NCBI GenBank assembly: GCA_003697105.1
Contig: RFFQ01000138.1
Span: forward strand, 1-59,166
Direction: 5' to 3'
Length of the DNA stretch: 59,166 bases
From: Gemmatimonadota bacterium
Lineage (GTDB): Bacteria > 4572-55 > J002
Shown: in pieces, positions 17,164 to 26,585 of the stretch
Layout: the number at the start of each line of letters is the position of its first letter
Numbering within the stretch: position 1 is the first letter of the stretch
Notes under the pieces: model-generated
Databases searched by the model: none
What the model saw: only the letters and a program-made list of their open reading frames with translations
What the model was told of the DNA's origin: nothing
Program-made: the position numbers and the translations under genes

Positions 17164-18288
17164 ATGTGGAAAATCGATCACCCCACCGGGAAAAGACGTG
17201 TCATTGTGACCAAAGAATTGCCCGGTGAACGTTGGCGCGAAATCCTCCGCGCGGCGGATTGCCGGATCGAGGTCTGCCAATCGCGCAATATTCTCTCTGA
17301 AATGGAAATCCGGCAGCACATTGGAAATCGCTGTGATGGGGCAATTGGGCAACTGACGGAGTTGTGGGGGGAAGTGCTCTTTTCTGCCCTCAAAAACGCG
17401 GGTGGCGTTGTATATAGCAATTACGCCGTTGGCTATAACAACGTGGACGTCGCATCTGCTACAAAATATGGTATTGCGGTAGGCAACACCCCCGGTGTGC
17501 TAACCGAAACCACGGCGGAAATGGCAGTCGCCTTGACCTTTGCCGCAGCCCGGCGAGTCGTGGAAGCGGACTCGTACGTACGCTCGGGGCAATTTACCGG
17601 CTGGCAACCTGACCTATTTTTAGGGAAGCGATTGTACCGGAAAACGGTGGGGGTGATCGGTGCAGGCAGAATCGGCTCGGCATACGCCAAAATGATGGTG
17701 GAAGGGTTCAAAATGAATTTGATTTACCACAATCCAGCGCCCAACGCAGCACTCGAAGCTTATCTAAAACACTACACGGATTTTCGTCACGCTCAAGGTG
17801 ATGATTACCCGACCTTTCGTTATGCCGGTAGCATTGATGAGGTACTCGCACAAGCAGATGTGATTAGCTTACATTGCCCGCTTAATGATGCCACACACCA
17901 CCTTCTCAATGCGGAACGGTTGGCACAAATGAAGCCAAATGCGATCCTGATCAATACCAGCCGGGGTGCCGTGATTGATGAACGTGCCTTGGTGAACCAT
18001 TGCCGGTGCCACCCGGATTTTCGGGTGGGGTTAGACGTGTTTGAAGATGAACCCCGATTGACCCCCGGTCTCGCCGAGTTACCCAATGTGACCATAGTTC
18101 CGCACATTGCCTCTGCTTCCCGCTGGGCTCGGGAAGGGATGGCAACGTTAGCCGCTACCAATGTCGCGGCAATTTTGCGGGGGTTTCCGGTCTGGAATCA
18201 AGAAGATATGTCTCCGTTTGAGGGAGACAACCCGCCTCATGCCGCCCCCAGTATTGTAAATGCTGTAGAATTAGGGCTTTTATCTTGA
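17164..18288 (+). CDS. Hydroxypyruvate/glyoxylate reductase, plant HPR1-like D-2-hydroxyacid dehydrogenase
   Basis: 374 aa; ATG preceded by GGAG. The sequence follows plant peroxisomal hydroxypyruvate reductase HPR1 closely as I recall it: CDGAIGQLTE.WGE.LFSAL, SNYAVGYNNVDV, YGIAVGNTPGVLTETTAE, TVGVIGAGRIGSAYAKMMVE, GFKMNLIY and VPHIASASRWAREGMATLA. The Rossmann NAD(P) loop is VGVIGAGRIGSA (about residues 161-172). Catalytic candidates are Arg in NTSRGAVIDE, Glu in DVFEDEP and His in PHIASAS. The reaction is reduction of hydroxypyruvate to D-glycerate (or glyoxylate to glycolate) with NADH. The C-terminal SIVNAVELGL also matches the family. It lacks a peroxisomal SKL tail, as expected. It stands alone with no serine-cycle neighbours. 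A TTGACA overlapping its stop may belong to the next gene. Confidence 0.9.
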   Translation: MWKIDHPTGKRRVIVTKELPGERWREILRAADCRIEVCQSRNILSEMEIRQHIGNRCDGAIGQLTELWGEVLFSALKNAGGVVYSNYAVGYNNVDVASATKYGIAVGNTPGVLTETTAEMAVALTFAAARRVVEADSYVRSGQFTGWQPDLFLGKRLYRKTVGVIGAGRIGSAYAKMMVEGFKMNLIYHNPAPNAALEAYLKHYTDFRHAQGDDYPTFRYAGSIDEVLAQADVISLHCPLNDATHHLLNAERLAQMKPNAILINTSRGAVIDERALVNHCRCHPDFRVGLDVFEDEPRLTPGLAELPNVTIVPHIASASRWAREGMATLAATNVAAILRGFPVWNQEDMSPFEGDNPPHAAPSIVNAVELGLLS

Positions 18289-18362
18289 CAATTGGCTACC
18301 GGACATATACCCTCAGAAACACGATCAACAATATTTGTCTTCTTTTGCAAGGATGTTGACCC

Positions 18363-20759
18363 ATGAACAAAAGTTTACTTATGGCATTCGGGGGAGTGCT
18401 GGCATTGCTCGGTGTTGGGGTGTATTGGTGGTTTTCCACCCCTCATTCGGCGGCAGAACAACTTGCCCGTGCCACCGCCTATCAGCAAAAAAAAATGGCG
18501 GAACTTGCCGTGTGGGAGGTCCAAGACCCCGAACGATTTGAAGCCACCAAAGACGAGGTGTACCAGAAAATTATCACGGAATACCAACACGTGCAGACTC
18601 GCTTCCCAGAGTCCAATTTGGGAGATGAGGCGCAACTGGCGATTGGTGATTTTTATGCGGATCAACTGGATGACCCAACGGCAGCCCAAGATGCCTACCA
18701 GCAGATCATTGAGCAGTACGCGGGCAGTAATTCCCATGATGACGCCCTCCTCAACATCGCGCGGATCAAAGCATTCCGGCGTGAAGATGATCGCTTAAAA
18801 TTAGAGGCGATCGAAGACTTAAAGACATTGATCCAGACCTTCCCCGATTCCGGACTAGCAGACGACGCCACCTACGACATCGGCCGGATTTACGAAACCA
18901 TTGACGAAGCCGATGCCGCCTTGGAGTGGTATCAGCGAGTGTTGGACGATTACCCAGATTCCGAATGGGCAGATGATGCCCAACTGGCAAAAGCCCGCAT
19001 CTACGAGTTACACAAGGCAGATGCGGAACGAGCCGCAGATGAATACGGCAAACTGGCGAAAGAACACCCGAACAGTGATCTGGCAAAGACCGCTCAGCAA
19101 AAAAAGGATGAACTGAGCCGGAAAGTAATCGAAGATGCCACCCACACTACCCATCCCAGCCGGGGAGGTGGTGGCGGTAGAATGCCCTTCGACTTTATGC
19201 ACCAGATGGAAGCCGCCGAAGTCCTGCGAAATGAAATTATTGCCGCCCAAAAATTGGATGTGTTGGCCTATGACCTCGATATTAAACTCGACCCCAATGC
19301 CAATTCCCTGCACGGTACCGCAAGGGTTACATTGCAAAATCAGGGTGACGAAAAGGACGAGATCAGCCTTAAATTTTGTCAAGGCATCACGATATTGTCG
19401 ATCCGGAACGGTGACCAATTGCTGGATTTTGAACACGAATACGATAAAGTTGCCATCAACCTGCCGGTACCCCTACCCCCCGGAGAAACCTTAACGCTGG
19501 AATTTAATTACAGCGGTGTGGAAAATGACGCCCCCAGTTGGTCTGGGGATCAGATCGACCCCCACGGAAGTTATTTGCGCTTTGAGTCCAAGTGGTACCC
19601 CCAAAGCCATTGGGGAGACCTGTTCACCGTGAATTTGACCCTTTCCGTGCCGCAACCGTACACCGGCGTCAGTATTGGACGCAAAATCAGTGAAACAAAT
19701 ACGGACGGCACGCATACCAGCATCTGGCAAATGGACCAGCCGGTCTTTGCCATTGTGGTGGCAGCGGCGGAATATGAGATTCAAAAAGGGAATTTTGCCG
19801 GTACGCCCCTCACGGTCTATCTGTTTAAGGAGGATAAAGATAAGCTTGGCGATTATCTGCAGCATACCAAACGTATTTTCCGGTTTTATACGGAAACATT
19901 TGGGGATTATCCCTTTGCAAAGTTTGATGTGGTGGAAATCCCATTTTTCCCTGGCGGGTATGGACCGCCTTCAATGGTGATGATCACCGAAAAGTCAGTC
20001 AAAAAGGGGGACGACGCGATTCCACTGCTGGCGCACGAGATCGCGCATCAATGGTGGGGCAACAAGGTTTCCATCACCATGACTGACGATAGTATTCCGT
20101 GGTTGAACGAAGGCTTTGCCACCTATTCCGATGCCCTTTACTTGGAATCGCAGGGAGACCGGGATGACCTCGTTCAAAAATTGGATGAATTGACTGCGGT
20201 TTATTTCAAGGCAATCAAATTTCAGGAAGATGAACCCATTGCCACTTGCAAATGGGGCAACCCCGCTTACCAGCCAATTGTCTATTACAAAGGGGCTAAG
20301 GTGCTGGATATGTTGCGCTTTGTGATGGGAGACAAAACCTTTTTTGAGGTCATGCGTACCTTCGCCGACCGACATACCTTCCAAAATGTGGGGGTAGCCG
20401 ATTTCCGCACAACGTGCGAGACGGTTTATGGGGATTCCCTGAATTGGTTTTTTGAGCAATGGCTTTACCAACCCGGCGCGTTAGCACTGGAGATCGATTC
20501 CACGCAAGTGACGAAGCAAGACGGACAATATCAAATTGAGGTGGTCATCCACCAAGACCCGCCCTATTTTAAGATGCCGCTGGATGTGAAAATCGATCCG
20601 AACATCGCCGAACGGGTCTGGATTGAAACAGGAGATTTGCACTTGCACTTCCGTTCCCCGAAAAAACCGAAAACAATGACCGTTGATGGTGAGAATTGGC
20701 TGTTGAAAATGCCTTCCCAACAGCATCTGAAGCGAGATTTAAGTAACGACGTTTCCTAA
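18363..20759 (+). CDS. TPR-repeat protein fused to M1-family zinc aminopeptidase
   Basis: 798 aa. A hydrophobic N-terminus (MAFGGVLALLGVGVYWWF) acts as signal or membrane anchor. Residues ~55-260 form BamD/YbgF-like tetratricopeptide repeats (PESNLGDEAQLAIGDFYAD, PDSGLADDATYDIGRIYE, PDSEWADDAQLAKARIYE). From ~300 a peptidase M1 N-terminal beta domain begins (YDLDIKLDPNANSLHGTARV). The catalytic domain carries HEIAHQWWG near residue 558 and the third zinc ligand in WLNEGFATYSD 18 residues later; a Tyr-containing YYKGAKVLDML near 640 matches the transition-state helix. M1 enzymes remove N-terminal residues from peptides. Fusion to periplasmic TPR repeats suggests an envelope-bound peptidase that docks a partner. 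A TTGACA at 18285 with a poor TACCCT -10 at 18308 may be its promoter. Confidence 0.85.
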   Translation: MNKSLLMAFGGVLALLGVGVYWWFSTPHSAAEQLARATAYQQKKMAELAVWEVQDPERFEATKDEVYQKIITEYQHVQTRFPESNLGDEAQLAIGDFYADQLDDPTAAQDAYQQIIEQYAGSNSHDDALLNIARIKAFRREDDRLKLEAIEDLKTLIQTFPDSGLADDATYDIGRIYETIDEADAALEWYQRVLDDYPDSEWADDAQLAKARIYELHKADAERAADEYGKLAKEHPNSDLAKTAQQKKDELSRKVIEDATHTTHPSRGGGGGRMPFDFMHQMEAAEVLRNEIIAAQKLDVLAYDLDIKLDPNANSLHGTARVTLQNQGDEKDEISLKFCQGITILSIRNGDQLLDFEHEYDKVAINLPVPLPPGETLTLEFNYSGVENDAPSWSGDQIDPHGSYLRFESKWYPQSHWGDLFTVNLTLSVPQPYTGVSIGRKISETNTDGTHTSIWQMDQPVFAIVVAAAEYEIQKGNFAGTPLTVYLFKEDKDKLGDYLQHTKRIFRFYTETFGDYPFAKFDVVEIPFFPGGYGPPSMVMITEKSVKKGDDAIPLLAHEIAHQWWGNKVSITMTDDSIPWLNEGFATYSDALYLESQGDRDDLVQKLDELTAVYFKAIKFQEDEPIATCKWGNPAYQPIVYYKGAKVLDMLRFVMGDKTFFEVMRTFADRHTFQNVGVADFRTTCETVYGDSLNWFFEQWLYQPGALALEIDSTQVTKQDGQYQIEVVIHQDPPYFKMPLDVKIDPNIAERVWIETGDLHLHFRSPKKPKTMTVDGENWLLKMPSQQHLKRDLSNDVS

Positions 20760-20799
20760 CCTTAAACCGGACGTTGCTCTTTTACCCCCCCCTTAAACT

Positions 20800-21462
20800 G
20801 TGAACATTTTTATTCTTATTCCGGCGTACAATGCGGCGAAAACACTGCCCGATGTGATAGATCGCCTCTCACAAGTGGTCTCCCCCCACCAACTCATTGT
20901 TGTGGATGATGGTTCGACGGATAACACCGCCACAGTCCTTCAACATTACGGCGTGGTAGTTCTCTCCCACCCACAAAATCAAGGAAAAGGCGCGGCACTC
21001 CGTACGGGGATGGACTACGCCCTACGCCACGGTGCCCGAGCAGTAATTACCCTAGATGCCGACGGTCAACACGACCCGCAGGAACTGCCGCAATTTTTGA
21101 AGCATTCATCCGCAGACCTCGTCATCGGTACCCGGGAACATACCCTGAAAAGTACCCCGTTTCATCGTTACCTTTCCAACAGCATTACCTCACTGATCTT
21201 ATCTCTGGTAGCGAAACAGCGCATCCGGGACAGCCAATCCGGCTACCGGTTGCTCTCTGCCCGGGTGATGCGAACAATCAACTTGGTAACCCACCGGTAC
21301 GAAACCGAGTCCGAAATCCTGATCAAAGCGGGGCGACGGGGTTTCTCTATTGACGCTCTGCCTATTCAAACGGTATATTCACGGGAAAATATCAGCCACA
21401 TTCAACCATTGCGAGACACATGGCGCTTTATCGTTCTCATTTTTCGCAGTTTTTTCTGGTGA
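20800..21462 (+). CDS. Family 2 glycosyltransferase (dolichol-phosphate mannosyltransferase-like)
   Basis: 220 aa with GTG start (NIFILIPAYNAAKTLPDVI). A GT-A nucleotide-binding fold is shown by LIVVDDGSTDNT (about residues 35-46), NQGKGAALRTGMDYAL, and the metal-binding ITLDADGQHDPQE around residue 83. DSQSGYRLLS near 140 is typical of DPM1-like polyprenyl-phosphate sugar transferases. There are no C-terminal membrane helices beyond a short hydrophobic end ([11 protein letters not shown]). It would transfer a sugar from a nucleotide donor to a lipid carrier or glycolipid. Its 3' end overlaps the OstA-like gene by 43 nt, and LptB follows, so a role in lipid A or LPS-related glycosylation is a reasonable inference. 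Confidence 0.85.
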   Translation: MNIFILIPAYNAAKTLPDVIDRLSQVVSPHQLIVVDDGSTDNTATVLQHYGVVVLSHPQNQGKGAALRTGMDYALRHGARAVITLDADGQHDPQELPQFLKHSSADLVIGTREHTLKSTPFHRYLSNSITSLILSLVAKQRIRDSQSGYRLLSARVMRTINLVTHRYETESEILIKAGRRGFSIDALPIQTVYSRENISHIQPLRDTWRFIVLIFRSFFW

Positions 21463-22583
21463 TGCTCCTTTTTGCGGCGCGTCTGCTCTACGCCCAACCC
21501 GAAGAGGAGACATGGGATGAGCTAGAATACTTCCAGAACCGGAATGAACCCTATCATATTTTTGCGGATTCGCTGGATTCCCGCGAGCAGTGGAATCAAG
21601 AACGGCTGACAACATTAGTTGGTAATGTCCGGTTAGTGCAAGGTGATTTAACCCTCAAAGCCGATAAAGCGTGGATTTACCATAAAGCAGAACGAACGTT
21701 ATTAGAAGGCAATGTGCACATCATCGATGAGCGGGGAGAAATTACCGCCGACTATGGGACGTATGATCGGGCGAAACGGTTTGCCCGGCTACGTGGCAAT
21801 GTTCACGCCGCTGATTCGGTTTACTCGATAACATCTCAGTTTGCCACGTATGATCAGCCCTCTCAGGTGGCTGTGGCGGATAAACAGGTGCAGTTGACGG
21901 ATACCCAAAATCATATCACCCTCACCGGTGACCGGTTGCGTTACGAACGTACCTTGCAATATGCGGTCATGACGGGCTCTCCCAAATTAGTACGGCACGC
22001 GCCAGAAGATACCAGCACGATCACGATCACGGCTGAAAAAATGGAGTTATTTCAAACTGAGCGCAAAGCCGTCGCCACGGGGAATGTCGTCATTGAGCGG
22101 GATGAGATGACAGCGACATGTCTGGTCGCCACATACTATGATACTGACGAACGGCTGGTGCTGGCTGGCAAACCACAGGCAAAACAGGGACAAAACGAGA
22201 TGGCGGCGGATGAAATCCGTTTCTTTTTTGCGGATCGACATCTAAAACGCGTGGAATTACAGGGGAACAGTCAAGCATTTTATCTACCGGCGGATTCATT
22301 GGCGGGGGAGATTCCACCCAGTACGGTTGCCGGAGATTCCATCGGAATTTTATTTGAAAATGATCAAATTCAGCAGATTGACATTGCCGGACATGCTCTG
22401 AGTGTCTATTTCCCGGATGATCCGGATCAGCGGGGCAATTGGAATCGCTCCCAAGGTGAACACATCCGCTTGCTCATGCAAGACGGCAAGCCAGAGCGGA
22501 TCAAAATTGAGGGAGGTGCGGCAGGAACTTATCAGTTTTTGGAAAAAGGTAATCATGAACGAAACGGCAAATCTCCGTTGTGA
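21420..22583 (+). CDS. OstA/LptA-like lipopolysaccharide transport protein
   Basis: 387 aa; the first ~25 residues form a signal peptide ending near LLYAQ. The body is made of repeated beta strands of the OstA/LptA/LptD N-terminal type: [104 protein letters not shown]. Each strand pair has the 'GNV....' pattern seen in the beta-jellyroll bridge that carries LPS through the periplasm. It is longer than E. coli LptA (185 aa), consistent with the extended bridge proteins of FCB bacteria. It overlaps LptB by 29 nt. I call it OstA-like rather than LptA because the LptA, LptC and LptD N-terminal folds cannot be told apart here. Confidence 0.8.
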   Translation: MALYRSHFSQFFLVMLLFAARLLYAQPEEETWDELEYFQNRNEPYHIFADSLDSREQWNQERLTTLVGNVRLVQGDLTLKADKAWIYHKAERTLLEGNVHIIDERGEITADYGTYDRAKRFARLRGNVHAADSVYSITSQFATYDQPSQVAVADKQVQLTDTQNHITLTGDRLRYERTLQYAVMTGSPKLVRHAPEDTSTITITAEKMELFQTERKAVATGNVVIERDEMTATCLVATYYDTDERLVLAGKPQAKQGQNEMAADEIRFFFADRHLKRVELQGNSQAFYLPADSLAGEIPPSTVAGDSIGILFENDQIQQIDIAGHALSVYFPDDPDQRGNWNRSQGEHIRLLMQDGKPERIKIEGGAAGTYQFLEKGNHERNGKSPL

Positions 22584-23286
22584 AAAGCTGGTTAAAGTTT
22601 ACCGTAAACGGACGGTAGTGCGCGAGGTCAGTATAGAGGTCAAGCAAGGTGAAATTGTGGGGCTGCTCGGTCCCAACGGCGCCGGTAAAACCACCACCTT
22701 TTACATGATTGTCGGTATGATTCGCCCCAACCGGGGTAAAGTACTCCTCGATGAAACAGACATCACCAAATTGCCCATGTACCGACGGGCACGGCTGGGG
22801 ATTGGTTATTTAGCCCAAGAATCCTCCATTTTCCGCAAAATGACGGTCAAAGATAACATTTTGGCGATTTTGGAGACGATGCCGCTCTCCCGTTCCGAGC
22901 GAAAACAACGGCTGGAAGAATTGCTGGAAGAGCTTTCCATTGGACATCTGGTCAATAGTAAAGCATACACGCTCTCTGGGGGAGAACGCCGCCGGGTGGA
23001 AATCACCCGGGTACTGGCAACCAAGCCTAAATTTATCCTGCTGGATGAACCTTTTGCGGGCATTGACCCCATCGCCGTGGAAGATATTCAGCAGATCGTC
23101 TCCGAACTGGCAGGGAAAGGGTTGGGGATTTTGATCACAGATCATAACGTGCGCGAAACGCTCTCGATCACGGATCGAGCTTACATTTTATCGGAAGGAC
23201 AAATTCGGCGTAGCGGCACAGCGGAATTTTTAGCGAATGACCCCGAAACCCGCAAGATTTATCTCGGCGAAAAATTCAGATTGTAA
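22555..23286 (+). CDS. lptB: LPS export ABC transporter ATP-binding protein LptB
   Basis: 243 aa from ATG 22555; GGAAAAAGGT lies upstream, and an upstream frame of 51 residues is only the shadow of the OstA-like gene. Walker [12 protein letters not shown]-loop YLAQES, signature [11 protein letters not shown], Walker [14 protein letters not shown] and H-loop ITDHNV are all intact. The segment [12 protein letters not shown] and the FRKM neighbourhood match LptB rather than LivF-type proteins, the other close branch. LptB powers extraction of LPS from the inner membrane together with LptF/LptG, which are not in this window. Overlap with the OstA-like gene supports the assignment. Confidence 0.92.
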   Translation: MNETANLRCEKLVKVYRKRTVVREVSIEVKQGEIVGLLGPNGAGKTTTFYMIVGMIRPNRGKVLLDETDITKLPMYRRARLGIGYLAQESSIFRKMTVKDNILAILETMPLSRSERKQRLEELLEELSIGHLVNSKAYTLSGGERRRVEITRVLATKPKFILLDEPFAGIDPIAVEDIQQIVSELAGKGLGILITDHNVRETLSITDRAYILSEGQIRRSGTAEFLANDPETRKIYLGEKFRL

Positions 23287-23306
23287 GCGTTCAGCTTGAA
23301 ATAAAA

Positions 23307-23377
23307 ACTCCGAAGCCATTCGCCGAGAGGCGATAACCCCGGAGTATCTGGGATTGAGTATTGAGAGGAGGTTCTCA
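23307..23377. terminator. Hairpin pair between convergent lptB and the alkylation-repair gene
   Basis: ACTCCG (23307-23312) pairs with CGGAGT (23340-23345), with TCGCC/GGCGA nested inside, followed by a second hairpin TTGAGA/TCTCAA at 23360-23377 directly before the end of the minus-strand gene. T-runs are short, so strength is uncertain. Confidence 0.55.
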
Positions 23378-23381
23378 ATGC

Positions 23382-24053
23382 TCATTTTTTCTTTCGGGCA
23401 CGTCCTTTTTGGATATATTCCACCGCTGATGGCGTTTTACAGCCGGTCTCTCCGTGATCTACTGCGACGGTACCGATACGTTCTGCCACAGCAATAGCTT
23501 TCTCTGCTAAGGCATCACTCCGCAGCCCGAGGGCAATCAAGGCGCCGTTCATCGCGTAACGTATCCGGTTTTTGCTCTGATGAATGCGTGCTTCGATCTG
23601 CGGAAGATACGCTTCAAAATACGCATCGGGTAATTTTTTGTCTTTCATTGCCAAATGTGCCAGCACATTCCAACCGGTTGAGCCAATCCATTCCTCTTCC
23701 GCCAAAACCCACTGTTCCATTTTGGTTTGTGCCAACGCCGTTTTAGCAACATACGCTGATAAGGCATCACAGATAACGTAATTGTTCAAATCCGTCACCC
23801 ACTGGTCCAGTAATGTGTCATCGGCTTGTTGGGGATCGGCGATTTTGGTTGCCAATACTCGGGCATCATGATTACCACTTGCCCACAATGCCGTAGCTAA
23901 GGCATGATCGACCTTAATCTGCTTTTTCAGTTTATCCAGATTGGCGTAACTGACCCCGAACACCGGTTCAGGTACACCGTGCCGCTGATAAACTTTACGG
24001 TTTTGGGCGGTACCGGCGGCTTCCAAGGCATGCATGGCTTCTTCGTAGGTCAT
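23382..24053 (-). CDS. DNA alkylation repair (AlkD-like HEAT-repeat) protein
   Basis: 223 aa, all-helical. YQRHGVPEPVFGVSYANLDKL near residues 23-43 matches the N-terminal hallmark of AlkD-like proteins (RHG..EP.FGV....L), and later segments (LWASGNHDARVLATKIADP, VICDALSAY, WIGSTGWNVLAHLA) match the same family. AlkD-type proteins bind damaged DNA through HEAT repeats and excise cationic alkylated purines, but many bacterial members have no tested activity. The Lys/Arg-rich tail (RARKKK) may aid DNA binding. It sits downstream of glycogen phosphorylase on the same strand and near an Ogt methyltransferase, giving two alkylation-repair genes within 4 kb. Confidence 0.8.
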   Translation of the reverse strand: MTYEEAMHALEAAGTAQNRKVYQRHGVPEPVFGVSYANLDKLKKQIKVDHALATALWASGNHDARVLATKIADPQQADDTLLDQWVTDLNNYVICDALSAYVAKTALAQTKMEQWVLAEEEWIGSTGWNVLAHLAMKDKKLPDAYFEAYLPQIEARIHQSKNRIRYAMNGALIALGLRSDALAEKAIAVAERIGTVAVDHGETGCKTPSAVEYIQKGRARKKK

Positions 24054-24069
24054 GATTTTCCTCTAGCTT

Positions 24070-26556
24070 TTAATCGAATTGAATCGGACAAGGTTTAATT
24101 CCCCAAATTTCCGCCGCATATTGCCGGATGGTGCGGTCGGTGGTGAATTTGCCGGAGTTTGCCACATTCAAAATCGACATACGAGTCCAGCGCGGTTCAT
24201 CCTGATATGCCTTTTCCACCTCTGCCTGACATGCCACATACGCGGCGTAATCTGCCAATAAGCAATAATAATCGCCATCGTGCAACAGGGAATTGACAAT
24301 CGGATGGAACAGATCGCGCTGTTGGGTGCAAAACATCCCGTCTGCGATGCTATCAATCACCCTTTTGAGTTCTGGATTGGACTGATAATATTCCCAAGGA
24401 TTGTAACCATTGTTACGGAGTTCCCGCACTTCGTTTGCTTTTAAGCCGAAGATGAACATATTATCCTCCCCGACTTCCTCCAGAATTTCCACATTTGCAC
24501 CATCCAGCGTCCCAATGGTGACCGCTCCGTTGAGCATGAATTTCATGTTCCCCGTGCCGGAAGCTTCCATGCCGGCGGTGGAAATCTGTTCGGAGAGGTC
24601 CGCGCCCGGGAAGAGAATCTGCGCTTGGGAGACGTTATAATTGGGCACAAACGCCACCCGTAATTTGCCGAGGGTATCGGGGTCGCGGTTGACCACTTCC
24701 GCTACCGAATTTATCAATTTGATGATCAATTTTGCCATATAGTAACCGGGAGCGGCTTTACCCCCGAAAATAACCGTACGCGGTTGAAACGGGGCTTGCG
24801 GGTTCGCTTTGAGGCGGTGATAGAGCGTGATCACATGAAGTACGTTCAGCAGTTGGCGTTTATACTCGTGCATCCGCTTAATTTGAATGTCAAACATGGA
24901 TGCCGGATCGACCTGCACGGCGCATTTCAGTTGGATATGTTTTGCTAAATCCACCTTATTTTGGTATTTCACCTGACGCCACGCCTGCTGAAATTCGACA
25001 TCATCGGCATACGGGATCAACTCTTTCAGTTTATTCAAGTCACGAATCCATCCATCGCCGATAGTATCCGTAATTAAGGCAGATAAGCGTGGATTGGCGA
25101 GGAGCAACCAACGCCGGTGGGTAATTCCGTTGGTTTTATTATTGAATTTTGCCGGAAAAAATTCATGAAAATAGGGGAATACCTCATTTTTGATGATCTG
25201 GGTATGCAGTTCTGCCACACCATTGACGGAATGGCTACCGATAATGCAGAGATTCGCCATCCGCACCCGTTTTTCGTCCCCTTCTTCAATGATGGACATC
25301 TCCCGCAAGCGGTCCACATCGCCCGGATAACGGACATTGATACGATCCAAGAAGCGCTGGTTGATTTCATAAATAATTTGCAGGTGGCGGGGAAGCATTC
25401 GCTCAATGAGCGGCACGCGCCACCGTTCGAGGGCTTCCGGCAATACGGTGTGATTGGTGTAGCCAAAGGTGCGGGTGGTAATGTCCCATGCTTTATCCCA
25501 CGGCACCGCTTCCCCATCGACGAGACGCCGCATCAGTTCCGGGATGGCTAATGCGGGATGAGTATCGTTCAGTTGGACGGATATTTTTTCTGGAAATTTA
25601 TCAAAGGTGTCGTATTTTTTCCGGTAACGCCGGATGATGTCTTGCAATGTTGCCGAAACAAAGAAATATTCTTGCTTGAGGCGTAACTCTTTCCCTCGCA
25701 AAACGGTATCATTGGGGTACAATACGCGGGTAATGTTCTCCGTCTCGTTTTTGTGTTCTACAGCGCCCACATAATCCCCGGCGTTAAAATCGCTGAAATC
25801 AAACTCTCGTGTTGATTTTGCCGCCCACAGTCGCATGGTATTGACCGTGTTACAGCCATAGCCGGCAATGGGCACATCGTATGCCATTGCCATGACATTT
25901 TCGGTATCGACCCATTGGTTATGTATCCGCCCATGAGCATCGCTGTACTGGTGAACTCGCCCGTAAAATTGTACGGGATACAGATATTCCGGGCGTGGAA
26001 ATTCCCAGACATTGCCATAGCGTAGCCAATTATCGGGGGATTCGGTTTGGTACCCATTTTCGATATGCTGGTTGAAAATCCCGTATTCGTAGCGGATGGT
26101 GTAGCCGTATGCGGGCAGTTCTAAGGTTGCCATGGAGTCCAAAAAACAGGCGGCGAGCCGTCCCAAACCACCATTTCCAAGCCCGGCGTCGTTTTCCATC
26201 TGGCGAATGTCTTCTAACCGGTAGCCTAACTCCTGCAATGCCTGTTCGACCTGTTTAAAAATCCCTAAATTGATCAAATTATTACCCAACAATCGCCCGA
26301 TTAAGAATTCTAAGGATAGATAGTAAACCCGTTTTACATCTTGATCGTAATAGGCTTGTTGGGTTTTAATCCAGCGTTCCACCAACAGGTCTCGCACCGC
26401 AAGCGCCACACTCTGATAGCGATCTAAGGCGGTCGCAGAGTACTCATCTTTCGCGATGGAAAAGGTGAGGCGATTGATAAAGGACTGTTTGAGCGACGCG
26501 ACATCCATTTGATGCCGCTTGGGTTGGGGGTATGCTGACTTCGACGCGTTTTTCAT
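24070..26556 (-). CDS. glgP: Glycogen/alpha-glucan phosphorylase
   Basis: 828 aa, the full length of the family. It releases glucose-1-phosphate from alpha-1,4-glucans with pyridoxal phosphate. EASGTGNMKFMLNGA (about residue 670) holds the PLP-binding lysine; RMHEYKRQLLN and NGITHRRWLL are further hallmarks, as are YYLSLEFLIGRLLGNN and NDAGLGNGGLGRLAACFLDS near the N-terminus. Start chosen at MKNASKS; an alternative is MDVASLK 16 residues in. The only other glycogen gene in the window, glgC, is 23 kb away on the other strand. No promoter was obvious in the 29 nt between it and ogt. Confidence 0.97.
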   Translation of the reverse strand: MKNASKSAYPQPKRHQMDVASLKQSFINRLTFSIAKDEYSATALDRYQSVALAVRDLLVERWIKTQQAYYDQDVKRVYYLSLEFLIGRLLGNNLINLGIFKQVEQALQELGYRLEDIRQMENDAGLGNGGLGRLAACFLDSMATLELPAYGYTIRYEYGIFNQHIENGYQTESPDNWLRYGNVWEFPRPEYLYPVQFYGRVHQYSDAHGRIHNQWVDTENVMAMAYDVPIAGYGCNTVNTMRLWAAKSTREFDFSDFNAGDYVGAVEHKNETENITRVLYPNDTVLRGKELRLKQEYFFVSATLQDIIRRYRKKYDTFDKFPEKISVQLNDTHPALAIPELMRRLVDGEAVPWDKAWDITTRTFGYTNHTVLPEALERWRVPLIERMLPRHLQIIYEINQRFLDRINVRYPGDVDRLREMSIIEEGDEKRVRMANLCIIGSHSVNGVAELHTQIIKNEVFPYFHEFFPAKFNNKTNGITHRRWLLLANPRLSALITDTIGDGWIRDLNKLKELIPYADDVEFQQAWRQVKYQNKVDLAKHIQLKCAVQVDPASMFDIQIKRMHEYKRQLLNVLHVITLYHRLKANPQAPFQPRTVIFGGKAAPGYYMAKLIIKLINSVAEVVNRDPDTLGKLRVAFVPNYNVSQAQILFPGADLSEQISTAGMEASGTGNMKFMLNGAVTIGTLDGANVEILEEVGEDNMFIFGLKANEVRELRNNGYNPWEYYQSNPELKRVIDSIADGMFCTQQRDLFHPIVNSLLHDGDYYCLLADYAAYVACQAEVEKAYQDEPRWTRMSILNVANSGKFTTDRTIRQYAAEIWGIKPCPIQFD

Positions 26557-26585
26557 AAAAGCTATTCCTCATTTGGATGGTAAAC

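Noticed and set aside
22402-22554. A 51-residue N-terminal extension of LptB
   Set aside because: It lies within the OstA-like gene in another frame and does not resemble ABC proteins; the start at 22555 has a ribosome site and matches the family.
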